NCBI GenBank assembly: GCA_963826105.1
Contig: CAWGWA010000013.1
Location: 124,001-188,000 of the forward strand
Direction: 5' to 3'
DNA length: 64,000 nt
Source: WHTI01 sp963826105
GTDB lineage: Bacteria > Actinomycetota > CADDZG01 > WHSQ01
Part shown: positions 1 to 12,722 of the stretch, one piece after another
Numbering within the stretch: position 1 is the first letter of the stretch
Layout: every line of letters starts with the position of its first letter
Notes under the pieces: generated by a model
Seen by the model: the letters and a program-made list of their open reading frames with translations, nothing else
Databases searched by the model: none
Told to the model about the DNA's origin: nothing
Program-made: the position numbers and the translations under genes

Positions 1-177
1 GACCACATGGCGAGGTTCGATGCTTCCCGAGGCTGCTTCCGGCAGGAACGGTTGATAGGTCATATAGCTGTGGGGAGTGACCATCGTGATCTCGTATTCA
101 CGGCCGAGCTTCTTTTCGAGCCCGAGGGCGGCATAGAGACCCACGTAGCCGCCGCCGGCGATCAATATCCGTGACAT
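1..177 (-). CDS. NAD(P)/FAD-dependent oxidoreductase, NDH-2 type (N-terminal fragment)
   Basis: Only the first 59 residues lie in the window; the gene runs off the left edge. The protein begins MSRILIAGGGYVGLYAA, a GxGxxG dinucleotide-binding motif at the extreme N-terminus. The later segment around TPHSYMTYQPFLPEAASG is typical of type II NADH dehydrogenases, membrane-associated flavoproteins that pass electrons from NADH to quinone without pumping protons. Its ATG overlaps the stop codon of the upstream metalloprotease gene by one base (TGATG), so the two are probably translationally coupled. The family call rests on the N-terminus alone, and another FAD-dependent pyridine nucleotide oxidoreductase cannot be excluded. 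Confidence 0.75.
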   Translation of the reverse strand, partial: MSRILIAGGGYVGLYAALGLEKKLGREYEITMVTPHSYMTYQPFLPEAASGSIEPRHVV

Positions 178-1307
178 CAGGTGGGCTTCGCCCCAGCCTT
201 GGGACGTTCGATGATCCGCTGGAGATCGACTCCGGTGATCTCTCCGACGAGCGCACCGTCATCGAACACCAGGGCTCGTCCCGAGCCTGCTTGGTTCATC
301 CGTTCGATCGCAGCGGTGAGTGGTTCGGTTGGATGGCAGATAGCGATCCGGGTGATCGGGATCGCGACGCGATCGGCGCGCGTCGCCGTGCGCTCCTGAG
401 GCGTCAGAGCCGCGGCCGCCTTGACGGTGATCACGCCACTGATCGATCCGTCGAACGAGGCGACCGCGAAGTGCGAGCGACTTTGCGTTCCATGCTCTTC
501 GAGGAAACCGTCGACCATCGTCCAACCCGGCACCACTTCGGGTGCCACGGTCATCGCTTCGGCGACCGTCACACCCTCCAACGCTTCCCGGGTGACGATC
601 ACTCGCTCCTCTGCGGTCGCCGCGCTGAGAAGGAAGTATCCGAGGAAAACGATCCAGATGCCGTCAACCGATTGCCGTACCGCGAACTCGAGGATCCCGG
701 CCGAGATCATCAGGAACCCGAACGCTCGGCCGGTCCGGGCGGCCCACTTCGTTGCCTTGGTCTTCCCCTTCCAGCGCCAGAGGAGAGCGCGGAAGACCCG
801 GCCCCCGTCGAGGGGGAACGCGGGAAGCATGTTGAAGACCGCGAGGATCGCGTTGATACGCCAGAGCCAGGCGCAGATCCCCACGAGCAGATCGGATGAG
901 CCGGCGGCTTCGAGACCGACCGAGGCTCCGGCGAACGCGCCCGCCAGTGCCAGGCTCACGAGGGGACCGGCGATGGCGATCTGGAACTCCTCCGACGCGG
1001 TCTTCGGGTCGCCCTTCAGCTTGGCGACCCCCCCGAACAACCACAGGGTGATCCCCTCGACCTCGACCCCTCGGGCGCGTGCGACCAGGGCGTGACCCAT
1101 CTCGTGTCCGAGCAGGCAGGCGAAGAAGATCGTCGCGGTGAGAAGCCCACCCGCCCAGTAGTAGCCGTCCGTGTAACCCGGGAACTCGTAGGGGAATCGA
1201 CCGTCGGCGAGGCTCCACGCGATGAGACCGAAGATCGCAAAGAGCGACCAGTTCATCCCAACCCTGATCCCGGCGATCCTGCCGAGAAAGATGCTCTCGT
1301 TCACCAC
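177..1307 (-). CDS. Site-2 protease-like zinc metalloprotease (M50) with C-terminal CBS pair
   Basis: A 376-residue membrane protein of the M50 intramembrane protease family. The zinc-binding HEMGH motif is at residues 68-72, inside a hydrophobic segment, and the third ligand region NMLPAFPLDGGR is at about 159-170. Both fit the SpoIVFB/Rip3-like architecture. The last ~130 residues form two CBS repeats, which in this subfamily sense nucleotides and may gate cleavage of a membrane-bound substrate such as an anti-sigma factor. No substrate is obvious nearby. The gene is the first of a minus-strand pair with the NDH-2 gene. It diverges from nhaA across an 81-bp gap that must hold both promoters. 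Confidence 0.9.
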   Translation of the reverse strand: MVNESIFLGRIAGIRVGMNWSLFAIFGLIAWSLADGRFPYEFPGYTDGYYWAGGLLTATIFFACLLGHEMGHALVARARGVEVEGITLWLFGGVAKLKGDPKTASEEFQIAIAGPLVSLALAGAFAGASVGLEAAGSSDLLVGICAWLWRINAILAVFNMLPAFPLDGGRVFRALLWRWKGKTKATKWAARTGRAFGFLMISAGILEFAVRQSVDGIWIVFLGYFLLSAATAEERVIVTREALEGVTVAEAMTVAPEVVPGWTMVDGFLEEHGTQSRSHFAVASFDGSISGVITVKAAAALTPQERTATRADRVAIPITRIAICHPTEPLTAAIERMNQAGSGRALVFDDGALVGEITGVDLQRIIERPKAGAKPT

Positions 1308-1388
1308 TCCACGATACGTGAACGCTCCCAGTAAGCGGCCGTCGTTTAGGGTCGTTGTCCCGACAAACGTTCGACATCGAGGAGTCCT
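1308..1388. promoter_or_regulatory. Divergent promoter region between the M50 protease gene and nhaA
   Basis: This 81-bp gap separates two divergently transcribed genes and must contain both promoters. A GAGGAG ribosome-binding site lies 5-6 bases before the GTG start of nhaA at 1389. I see no convincing -35/-10 pair or operator. Confidence 0.4.
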
Positions 1389-2711
1389 GTGTCGCTGAGT
1401 AAGCCACCGCTACATTTCTCATGGGTCGCGGGTAAGGGTCCCGTCGCCCGCCTCGTGGCCCGGCCCTTGAGACGCTTTCTCGACACGGAAGCTTCGTCCG
1501 GAGCGGTGCTTCTCGTCGCAACCATCGCCGCTCTGGTGTGGGCCAATTCCCCCTGGTCGGCCGCCTACGACTCCTTGTGGCACACGAAGGCAGGGTTCTC
1601 GATCGGCAGCCTCGACATCACCGAAGATCTCAGGCACTGGGTCAACGACGGCCTCATGACGCTGTTCTTCCTGGTGGTCGGACTCGAGATCAAACGCGAG
1701 CTCGTTTCCGGCGAACTGAACGACTTCCGCAAGGCGGCCGTCCCGGTGGTTGCAGCGATCGGGGGGATGGTCATCCCGGCGGCGATCTACCTGGTCTTCA
1801 ACGGGGGCGAGGCCTCGTCCCAGGGCTGGGGCATCCCGATGGCGACCGATATCGCGTTCGCGGTTGCCGTACTGGCCCTAGTCGGTAGTTCGTTGCCCTC
1901 GGGGCTGAGGGTGTTCTTGCTGTCGCTTGCGATCGTCGACGACATCGGGGCGATCCTCGTGATCGCGCTGTTCTACACCGCCGAGATCTCGATGTCATGG
2001 CTGGCCGTTGCCGGCACCGGCCTCGGAATCGTCCTCGTCCTGCGCGCCATGAAGGTGTGGTGGACGCCCATCTATGCCGTGGTCGGGATCGTGGTGTGGC
2101 TCGCAACCTTCGAATCGGGCATCCACGCAACGATCGCCGGGGTCACTCTCGGTTTACTCGCCCCGGCGAAGCCCGCCGATGAAGGCGGCGCTTCGGACGT
2201 CTTCGAAGAGGCGCAGAAGTTCGCGGACGAGCCGAGCGCCGCAGAGATCCGCTCGCTGAGCATCCAGGCGCAGGAGACCGTGTCTGTCGCCGAGCGCGTC
2301 GGAACGCTGCTCCACCCCTACACGAGCTTCCTCGTCATTCCCCTGTTTGCGTTCGCCAACGCGGGCCTGGTGCTCGAGGCCGACACCTTCGGGGACGCCC
2401 TGTCGTCCCCGGTCGCGCTGGGGGTGGTGCTGGGGCTCGTGGTCGGCAAGCTCGTCGGAGTCAGCCTGTTCTCCTGGTTGGCGGTGCGTTCCGGCCTCGG
2501 TTCGCTGCCGGAGGGAGCGACATGGTCTCAGATGGCGGGGGTGGCCAGCCTGGCCGGGATCGGATTCACGGTGTCGTTGTTCATCTCGGGCCTGGCCTTC
2601 GAGGACCCCACGTTCGTGGATCAGTCGAAACTCGGCATCCTCGTGGGATCGATCATGGCCGCGGTCCTGGGAACGATCCTGATCCGGGCCTCATCGAGGT
2701 CCGCCGAGTAA
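1389..2711 (+). CDS. nhaA: Na+/H+ antiporter NhaA
   Basis: A 440-residue inner-membrane antiporter that exchanges Na+ for H+ and contributes to pH and salt homeostasis. It matches NhaA over its whole length. FFLVVGLEIKRELVSGEL follows the first helices. MATDIAFAVA (D154) corresponds to the conserved aspartate of the TDI helix, and LAIVDDIGAIL carries the adjacent aspartates (D184, D185) that bind the ion. The GTG start at 1389 is supported by a GAGGAG ribosome-binding site. A short extra N-terminal segment (about 30 residues) precedes the usual start of the fold. The loop at about 255-300 is longer and more acidic than in the E. coli protein, as in other actinobacterial versions. Stand-alone gene, with lhr beginning 32 bp downstream. 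Confidence 0.95.
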   Translation: MSLSKPPLHFSWVAGKGPVARLVARPLRRFLDTEASSGAVLLVATIAALVWANSPWSAAYDSLWHTKAGFSIGSLDITEDLRHWVNDGLMTLFFLVVGLEIKRELVSGELNDFRKAAVPVVAAIGGMVIPAAIYLVFNGGEASSQGWGIPMATDIAFAVAVLALVGSSLPSGLRVFLLSLAIVDDIGAILVIALFYTAEISMSWLAVAGTGLGIVLVLRAMKVWWTPIYAVVGIVVWLATFESGIHATIAGVTLGLLAPAKPADEGGASDVFEEAQKFADEPSAAEIRSLSIQAQETVSVAERVGTLLHPYTSFLVIPLFAFANAGLVLEADTFGDALSSPVALGVVLGLVVGKLVGVSLFSWLAVRSGLGSLPEGATWSQMAGVASLAGIGFTVSLFISGLAFEDPTFVDQSKLGILVGSIMAAVLGTILIRASSRSAE

Positions 2712-2743
2712 CGGTTATCTCACCTACCGTTCATTATTGAGGG

Positions 2744-5700
2744 GTGAGCACGACGGGGGCTCTCGAGCGTTTCTCGCCGGTAACCAGGGCGTGGTTCGGC
2801 TCGGCGTTCCGCGCCCCCACTCCGGCTCAGGAGGGGGCCTGGGATGCGATCTCGGGCGGCAACGACTGCCTGGTGGTTGCTCCAACCGGTTCCGGGAAGA
2901 CCCTCGCCGCATTCCTTGCGGCCCTCGATCGCCTCGGCCGGGAACCCACGCCGGACAAGAAGGAGCGGCTGCGGGTCCTCTACATCTCGCCTCTGAAGGC
3001 CCTTGCCGCCGACATCGAGCGGAACCTACGGTCGCCCCTCGCCGGGATGCGGGCGGCGGCGGAACGACTCGGGGAGGCCCCTCCCGAGATCCAGGTGGGA
3101 CTGCGGACCGGCGACACGCCTCAGGACGAGCGTCGCCGCTTCGCCAGTACGCCGCCGGACATCCTCATAACGACCCCAGAGTCATTGTTCCTCCTCCTCA
3201 CCTCGCGCGCGCGGGAGGCGATGACGTCGATCGATGTCGTGATCATCGATGAGATCCACGCGGTCGCCGGAACCAAGCGTGGTGCACACCTCGCACTCAG
3301 CCTCGAGCGACTCGACCGGCTGATCGGCAAGCGTGCGCAGCGGATCGGCCTGTCTGCCACGGTCAGGCCCCTGACCGAGATCTCGCGCTTCCTGGGCGGG
3401 GCGCGATCGTCTGGAGTTACGGTCGTCGATCCGCCTAACGACAAGCGCTTCGATCTCCAGGTCGTGGTTCCGATCGAAGACCTCGGCGCACTCGGCACCT
3501 CTGACGATCCTTCGGCATCGGCCGAGGAGCGCCAGAGCATCTGGCCGCACGTCGAGGAAAAGCTGCTTGCGCTTATCAAGGAGCACGACACGACGATCGT
3601 GTTCGTGAACTCGCGACGGCTCGCCGAACGTCTCTGCGCGCGCCTGAACGATCTTGCCGGTGAGGAGGTGGCCCGAGCGCACCACGGGTCGGTAGCGCGG
3701 CGAACAGCGTCTGATCATCGAAGATGACCTCAAGGCGGGACGCATACCTGCCGTGGTAGCCACCAGCTCTCTCGAGCTTGGCATCGACATGGCTGCGGTC
3801 GATCTCGTCGTGCAGGTCGAGGCCCCCGATTCCGTGGCTTCCGGCCTCCAGCGCATCGGTCGCGCGGGACACCAGGTCGGTGCGGTGAGTCGCGGCGTGT
3901 TCTTCCCGAAGTTCCGAGGCGATCTCGTCGAATGCGCTGTGGTCGCAGAGCGGATGGAGAAGGGGTTGATCGAAGCGACCCTCTACCCCCGCAACCCGCT
4001 GGACGTTCTTGCCCAGCAGATCGTCGCCGCGGTTGCGATGGACGACTGGGACGCCGACGAACTGTACGAGGTGATGACCGGCGCGGCTCCGTTCGAAGAG
4101 TTGCCGCGCAGCGCATACGACGCAACCCTCGACATGCTGTCCGGGCTTTATCCATCGGACGAGTTCGCCGAACTCCGGGCCCGGGTCACCTGGGACCGCA
4201 TGAACGGAGTGCTCTCTGCCCGCCGCGGTGCCCAGCGACTGGCGGTCACCTCCGGAGGAACGATCCCGGACCGTGGACTGTTCGGGGTCTTCATGGCCAC
4301 AGAGAGTGCCGCCCGCGTGGGCGAGCTCGACGAGGAGATGGTCTACGAATCCCGTCCCGGCGAGACCTTCGTGCTCGGGGCGTCCACCTGGATGATCGAG
4401 GACATCACCCACGACCGGGTTTTGGTGTCGCCGGCGCCGGGGCGCCCGGGCAAGATGCCGTTCTGGCACGGCGATGCGCCGGGGCGGCCGTTCGAACTCG
4501 GGCAGGCGCAGGGCGAGTTCTTGAGGACCCTGGCGGCAACCGACACTCCCGCGGCGACCCAGCGGCTCAAGGATGCGGGGCTCGACGAGTTCGCCAGCGA
4601 CAACCTCCTCCGGTACCTCGCCGAGCAGAAGAGTGCCTGCGGGGCTCTGCCCGACGACCGCACGATAGTCATCGAGCGCTTTCGGGATGAGCTGGGGGAC
4701 TGGCGCGTGGTGATCCACTCACCGTTCGGCGCCCAGGTGCACGCGCCGTGGTCCCAGGCTATCGAGGCGCGGGTGCGCGAGCGGATCGGGATCGAGGTCC
4801 AGTGCATCTACGCCGACGACGGCATCGTGGTCCGCGTGCCGGAGGCCGACACTGCACCTCCCGCGGAGTCTGTGATCTTCGAACCGGAAGAGATCGAGAG
4901 CATCGTGATCGACGCGGTCGGGTCTTCCGCCCTCTTCGCTGGGCGCTTCCGGGAGTCTGCGGCGCGCGCGCTGCTGTTGCCGCGCCGGCGGCCCGGAGGC
5001 CGGCAGCCGCTCTGGCAACAACGACAGAAGTCGTCGGCCCTGCTGCAGGTGGCGCGCCGCTACGGCCAGTTCCCCATCGTGCTCGAGGCATATCGCGAAT
5101 GTCTGCAAGATGTGTTCGACCTGCCGGCGCTGAAGGGCCTGATGGCGTCCATAGCCAAACGCGAGGTGCGCGTCATCGAGGTCGATACCCAACTGCCCTC
5201 GCCTTTCGCCTCGTCGCTGTTGTTCGGATTCATCTCCGCGTTCATGTACGAAGGCGACTCACCCCTCGCCGAGCGCCGGGCGCAAGCCCTCTCACTCGAT
5301 CGCTCACTGCTTTCCGAGTTGCTCGGACGCGATGAGCTGCGCGAACTGATCGACGAGGACGCCCTAGCGTCGCTGGAGCTGGAGCTTCAGCGACTGACCG
5401 ATGACCGAAAAGCGCGCGATGCCGATGAGATCCACGACATGTTGCGTGCGTTGGGCGATCTCTCCCGCGCAGAGATCGCGGATCGCTCGGTTGAGCCGGC
5501 CGAAGTCGGTGGCTTCATCGAGGGCCTTCTCAGTGCGGGCCGCGCGATCGAGGTTCGGGTTGCCGGTACCGAGCGCGTGATCGCGGTCGAGGATTCCGCC
5601 CGTGTCAGGGATGCCCTGGGAGCACCGTTGCCGGTCGGCCTTCCTGCGGCATTCCTCGAGCCGGTCGACGATCCGATCGGCGATCTCGTGGCTCGGTTCG

Positions 5701-7145
5701 CCCGGACTCACGGGCCTTTCATGGCCGACGATGCCGCCGCCCGGCTGGGGCTCGGTGTCGCGGTCGTCGAAGGTGCGCTGAGCCGCCTAGCAACCGCCGG
5801 CCGGGTCGTGCAGGGAGAGTTTCGGCCCGGTGGACGCCCGGGGATCCCCGAGTGGGTGGACTCCGAGGTACTCAGACGTTTGCGGCGCCGGTCGCTGGCC
5901 GCGTTCCGGCGCGAGGTCGAGCCCGCTCCGCCGGAGGCGTTCGCCCGGTTCCTCGCCGCCTGGCACGGGAGCGGTCCGGATGCCCGAGGCATCGCGACCC
6001 TCGACTCGTTGTACGAGGTCATCACCCGTCTTCAGGGTGCGCCGCTTCCGGCATCCCAGCTGGAGAGCGCGGTCCTCACCTCCAGACTGCCGGGATACTC
6101 ACCGGCATTGCTGGATCAACTGACCGCTTCGGGCGACGTGCGCTGGGCGGGGGCCGGCGCGGTGGGGTCGGATGATGGCTGGATCGTCCTCGCGGCGGCG
6201 GCCGACGCGCCCAACCTCCTCCCGGAACCCTCGTCGGAGGACCTCAGCGAGGGAGCGCGGGAGATCTTCGGGGCGCTGGAGTCCCGGGGGGCCTCGTTCT
6301 TCCGGGATATCGGCACCCAAACCTCGTCTACCGACGACACCGCCCTGCTGTTTTCTCTTTGGGAATTGGTGTGGGCTGGTCTGGTGACCAACGACACGAT
6401 CGCGCCGCTGCGCGCGCTCGGGGGCATCCGTCCACGAACCCAATCGCGCCGGAGAGGTCCGGCGTTCCCGTCACGACTCGGCCCTCCTGCGGGAGCGGGC
6501 CGATGGAGCGTCATCGCCGATCGGGGCGCAGATCCGACCCGCAGGACCCTTGCTCTTGCCGAGCAGCTGCTGGCACGGCACGGCTTGGTTACTCGCGGCG
6601 CGGTGGCCTCGGAACGGATCACCGGTGGGTTCGCTGCTGTCTATCCGGTGCTGAAGGCCATGGAGGATGCCGGTAAGTGCCGGCGCGGGTATTTCGTCGA
6701 GGGCCTCGGGGGCGCGCAGTTCGCCTACCCGGGTGCGGTTGACCGGATGAGGACGCTCGTGGACATGCGGCCCGAGGACGTCCGCACCCACGTACTCGCG
6801 GCTGCCGACCCGGCTAACCCATACGGCGCCGCGCTGCCGTGGCCGGATCGCGGTGAGCTCACGCACCGAGCCGGGCGGAAGGCCGGGGCGGTCGTCGTCC
6901 TTGCCGCCGGCGAACTCGCGCTATACGGGGAGAAGGGCGGTCGCACGATCCTGACCTATTCGAGCGACGCCAACGTCCTGTCCGAAGCCTCTGGTGCCCT
7001 CGCTGCCGCAGTCAAGGAAGGAACCGTGGCGCGCCTGCACATACAGAAGGTAGACGGGGAAGTCGCGGTCGGCTCGGTTCTCGAGGAGCATCTGACGGCC
7101 GCCGGATTCAGGTCCTCGTCGCGCGGTTTCCGCCTCGATGCCTGA
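2744..7145 (+). CDS. lhr: Lhr-family ATP-dependent helicase (one frameshift in the sequence)
   Basis: Large superfamily 2 helicase of about 1,465 residues. The first part (2744-3727) carries the Walker A motif VAPTGSGKTLAAF, the DEIH box VVIIDEIHAV and motif III LSATVRP. The second part resumes with TSSLELGID and QRIGRAGHQ (motifs V and VI), then the long Lhr-specific C-terminal region of winged-helix and Lhr-core folds. The frames join at 3698-3701, where four bases CGGC stand in place of three. Reading GAA CAG from 3702 restores the expected continuation, so one extra base is present and a sequencing error is the likeliest cause. Lhr translocates on single-stranded DNA, unwinds RNA-DNA hybrids and acts in DNA repair. 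The stop overlaps the nei start by 8 bp, which points to coupled expression. Confidence 0.93.
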
Positions 7146-8037
7146 GGGCGACACCGTCTACCTATCGGCGGCCAGACTCCACGCGGCGCTCAAGGGACGG
7201 CGCCTGACGCGCAGTGACCTCCGGGTGCCTCGTTACGCGACGACAGACCTCAGCGGTCAGATCGTGCGCGAAGTCGTTCCGGTCGGCAAGCACATCCTGT
7301 TCCGCATCGAAGGGGGCATCACGTTGCACACACACTTCAAGATGGAGGGGCGTTGGGATATCTACGCCCCGGGGAAGAGGTGGCGAGGCCCGGCCTTCAA
7401 GGTGCGTGCCGTCCTCGAGACCCCGGAGGCGACCGCGGTCGGTGTGGACCTCGCCGCGGTGGATCTGAAACCGACAAGACAAGAGGAAGAACTCGTCGGT
7501 CACCTCGGTCCCGACCTTCTGGCGCCCACCGGGAAGTGGTCGGAGCGCGGTCGCGTCCAGCCCGGGTGGGGAGGGAGCGCACCGCGCCTCAATCTGTGGG
7601 ACAGGGAGGAGGCACTCGCCAGGCTACGGGCCGACGGGACCATCGACATCGGCGACGCGTTGATCGACCAAACGAAGATAGCCGGGCTCGGCAACGTGTA
7701 TCGATCGGAGATCTGTTTCCTGAAGGGCATCCATCCGTTCACTTCGGTCGCTTCGGTGGACGACCTCACGGGCACCGTCGATCTGGCGAGACGCGTGATC
7801 ATGGCCAACCGCACCACCGGCAACCAGGTCACGACCGGGGACAAGCGTCCGGGGCGTTCCCACTGGGTTTACGGTCGGCGGGGCGAACCCTGTCGTCGGT
7901 GTGGCACTCCGATAGTTAAGACCTATTCACGGTCCGCGGCAACGAACGGGACTCCTGACAGGGTGGTGTATCTCTGCCCATGGTGCCAGCCGCCGCCGGG
8001 TGATGCCGGAGATATAGCCCCTGCCCCGTTACCCTGA
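7138..8037 (+). CDS. nei: Fpg/Nei-family DNA glycosylase (endonuclease VIII-like, Nei2)
   Basis: A 299-residue bifunctional DNA glycosylase/AP lyase for oxidised bases. It opens MPEGDTVYLSAARL. Pro2 is the catalytic nucleophile and Glu3 the general acid once Met1 is removed, and PEGDT is typical of Nei rather than Fpg. The helix-two-turn-helix region is around IGDALIDQTKIAGLGNVYRS. The C-terminus has a zinc finger with CRRCG and, after a spacer, CPWC. Overlap with lhr by 8 bp implies one transcript. The same pairing of an Lhr helicase with a Nei2 glycosylase is known in mycobacteria and other actinobacteria and suggests joint work on damaged strands. Confidence 0.93.
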   Translation: MPEGDTVYLSAARLHAALKGRRLTRSDLRVPRYATTDLSGQIVREVVPVGKHILFRIEGGITLHTHFKMEGRWDIYAPGKRWRGPAFKVRAVLETPEATAVGVDLAAVDLKPTRQEEELVGHLGPDLLAPTGKWSERGRVQPGWGGSAPRLNLWDREEALARLRADGTIDIGDALIDQTKIAGLGNVYRSEICFLKGIHPFTSVASVDDLTGTVDLARRVIMANRTTGNQVTTGDKRPGRSHWVYGRRGEPCRRCGTPIVKTYSRSAATNGTPDRVVYLCPWCQPPPGDAGDIAPAPLP

Positions 8038-8041
8038 GCTC

Positions 8042-8356
8042 ATGATCGACAAGACGGGCCAGATCCTCTGCGTGCGAGACGTGATCGGGACAACCGATTG
8101 GTCGGAGGGCAGTACAAGCACGATGGAATGGCTCGCCAGCCTCCTGCGCGATGAGGGAGTCGATCTCATGCAAGCGTCGGAGGACGAACTGACCCGGGGC
8201 ACGCCCGTGTTCGTGGAGGCGGCCGCGGGTGTCGATGAGGTTCAGCGTCGAATGGCCCAAAAGCACATCAGGCGCCTCCCCGTTGTGGAAGACGGTCGCC
8301 TCGTGGGGATCGTGGATCTCATCGACCTTGCGTTGCATTCCGACCAAGATCCTTGA
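8042..8356 (+). CDS. Small single-CBS-domain protein
   Basis: A 104-residue cytoplasmic protein starting 4 bp after nei. The C-terminal half reads as one CBS motif: a hydrophobic strand at VFVEAAAGVDEVQRRM, then HIRRLPVVEDGRLVGIVDL, the typical second half of a CBS repeat. The N-terminal ~45 residues look like a partial first repeat and lack the usual signature. CBS modules bind adenosyl ligands, usually as pairs, so this one may dimerise. No partner enzyme is fused. Position downstream of nei may only reflect read-through. Function not known. Confidence 0.75.
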   Translation: MIDKTGQILCVRDVIGTTDWSEGSTSTMEWLASLLRDEGVDLMQASEDELTRGTPVFVEAAAGVDEVQRRMAQKHIRRLPVVEDGRLVGIVDLIDLALHSDQDP

Positions 8357-8434
8357 CCGCTCGGTCCGGCTGCCCATCTGCGGAATCGGTTTACCCTGGG
8401 ATGGAAGCGGACTGATCGAAACAGGCGGGGTGTG

Positions 8435-11099
<2,665 letters not shown>

Positions 11100-11110
11100 C
11101 CATCGAGTAG

Positions 11111-11713
11111 CTAGATACCGGGCTTGGACTCCAGGTCCTTCAGTCCGTTCCACGCGAGGTTCACGAGGTGTGCCGTGACTATCTTGCGGCTCGGCTTGCC
11201 GGTGTCAAGCCACCACTGACCAACGAGGGCGACCATCCCGACTAGTGCCTGCGAATACAGCGGTGCCAACCTGGGGTCGAAGCCACGGGACTTGAACTCC
11301 TCGGTGAAGACGTACTCGACCTGCGAGGCGATGTCACCGATCACGGACGCCAGGCTCCCGGTCTTGCTGGCAACTGGTGAGTCCCGGACCAGGATCCGGA
11401 AACCGTCCTGCTCCTCCTCGATGTAGGTGAGGAAGGTGTTGGCGGCGGCCTCGAGCTTGGCCCGCGGCGAGTCCTGGTTCAGCTCGCCCTCGAACCGAGA
11501 GAGCAGTCGCTGGACCTCGCGGTCGACGACGACGGCGTAGAGACCTTCCTTGCCGCCGAAGTGCTCGTAGATGACGGGCTTGGTGATGCCCGCGCGCTGC
11601 GCGATCTCCTCGATCGACGCACCCTCGAAGCCGCGCTCGGCGAATACGGTGCGTCCGACATCCAGAAGCTGCTCGCGCCGCTCCTGTCCGGTCATCCGGA
11701 CGCGCCCGCTCAC
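11111..11713 (-). CDS. TetR-family transcriptional regulator
   Basis: A 200-residue repressor-type protein. Residues ~8-55 form a TetR helix-turn-helix (QLLDVGRTVFAERGFEGAS then ITKPVIYEHFGGKEGLY). The remaining helical ligand domain is poorly conserved and gives no ligand. It lies 15 bp downstream of the fatty-acid desaturase gene on the same strand, so the two are probably one transcript. A linked TetR protein and acyl desaturase suggests control of unsaturated fatty-acid formation, with the regulator acting back on the desaturase promoter; that link is inference. Confidence 0.9.
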   Translation of the reverse strand: MSGRVRMTGQERREQLLDVGRTVFAERGFEGASIEEIAQRAGITKPVIYEHFGGKEGLYAVVVDREVQRLLSRFEGELNQDSPRAKLEAAANTFLTYIEEEQDGFRILVRDSPVASKTGSLASVIGDIASQVEYVFTEEFKSRGFDPRLAPLYSQALVGMVALVGQWWLDTGKPSRKIVTAHLVNLAWNGLKDLESKPGI

Positions 11714-11728
11714 CGGCTGGTTAGCGAT

Positions 11729-12676
11729 CTAGGCGGCTTTTCGGGACTCGAGTTGGGCGCTGCTGGGGGCCTTGACATCTTCGACCAACCCTAGCTTCTC
11801 AAGCAGCCGGATGACGAGCGCACTGGGATCGATCTGTCCACGAAGGATGCCGTGGCACGCGGAGGTCGGGAATGCATGGTGGTTGTTGTGCCACGACTCA
11901 CCCATCGAAAGGATCGACAGCATCCAGTTGTTCGTGGAGTGGTCGGGAGACTCGAACGGGCGCTTGCCGTAGAAATGACAGATCGAGTTGATGCTCCAAG
12001 TCACGTGGTGCAGCAGGAAGATGCGTCCAAGGCTGGCCCACAGGAAGGTCATCAGCGCGACTCCGAAAGACTGCGTGATCGCAAAGGCGATCATCGGCGG
12101 CAGGGCGAACGACAGTACTCCCAGTGCGGGGAACCATCGGTTGATCTTGACCATGACCGGGTCCTTCAGAAGATCCGGAGCCCACCGTTCGGGCGAGGTC
12201 TGCTCGGGATCGAACAGCCATCCCATGTGTCCATGCCACAAACCCTTCAGGATCCCCTTGACCCCTTCCTCACCTTCGACGTGAGGGGAATGGGGATCGC
12301 CATCTTGATCCGAGAACGCATGGTGTCGGCGGTGCGTGGCGACCCAGGAGATCACCGATCCCTGCAGTGACATCGAACCGGCGATCGCAAGCACGGCCCT
12401 GGTGACCGGACGTGCCTTGAAGCTCTGGTGCGTGAGCATCCGGTGGAAACCCACCGTCACGCCGAAGCCGGTGAAGAGATAGAAGAACACGAACAGTGAT
12501 GCTTCGAGCATTCCCAGCCCGCGACCCCATAGGGTTGCGATCGCGATCGTCATGCCAAGAAGGGGCAGCACCGTAAGGATGAGGACGGTGATCCTCTGAA
12601 CCTTGTGCCCGCCCTGGGTGAGGAGCTCGACGCCCGGAACCCTCCGTGGTGTAGCCGTGGTTCCCACTGCTTTCAT
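11729..12676 (-). CDS. Acyl-CoA (stearoyl-CoA type) delta-9 fatty acid desaturase
   Basis: A 315-residue membrane di-iron desaturase that would introduce a cis double bond into acyl chains. The three histidine boxes are present and correctly spaced: HRMLTH (78-83), HRRHH (115-119) and HNNHH (263-267). Hydrophobic segments lie at about 30-75, 92-112 and 185-225. The histidine spacing is that of the acyl-CoA class (DesA3/OLE1-like) rather than the acyl-lipid DesA class. An electron donor gene is not adjacent. The upstream region holds a 7-bp inverted repeat that may be the operator for the downstream TetR gene. Confidence 0.93.
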   Translation of the reverse strand: MKAVGTTATPRRVPGVELLTQGGHKVQRITVLILTVLPLLGMTIAIATLWGRGLGMLEASLFVFFYLFTGFGVTVGFHRMLTHQSFKARPVTRAVLAIAGSMSLQGSVISWVATHRRHHAFSDQDGDPHSPHVEGEEGVKGILKGLWHGHMGWLFDPEQTSPERWAPDLLKDPVMVKINRWFPALGVLSFALPPMIAFAITQSFGVALMTFLWASLGRIFLLHHVTWSINSICHFYGKRPFESPDHSTNNWMLSILSMGESWHNNHHAFPTSACHGILRGQIDPSALVIRLLEKLGLVEDVKAPSSAQLESRKAA

Positions 12677-12722
12677 CGGCTTCTCGCCGCCTTCCCACCC
12701 GGGACTTCTGTTTGCCCGGAGA

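Noticed and set aside
171..1095. Long plus-strand frames opposite the M50 protease gene
   Set aside because: They are shadows of a clear minus-strand gene: low-complexity Arg/Pro/Ser-rich translations with no domain, common opposite GC-rich genes.
1360..1385. SOS-like box in the protease/nhaA gap (TCGAAC half-site)
   Set aside because: Only one half matches the actinobacterial LexA consensus; the other half diverges, and neither neighbour is a typical SOS gene.
2710..2731. AACGGT...ACCGTT inverted repeat between nhaA and lhr
   Set aside because: The 6-bp arms with a 10-nt spacer are likely to arise by chance and lack a U run for a terminator or a known operator pattern.
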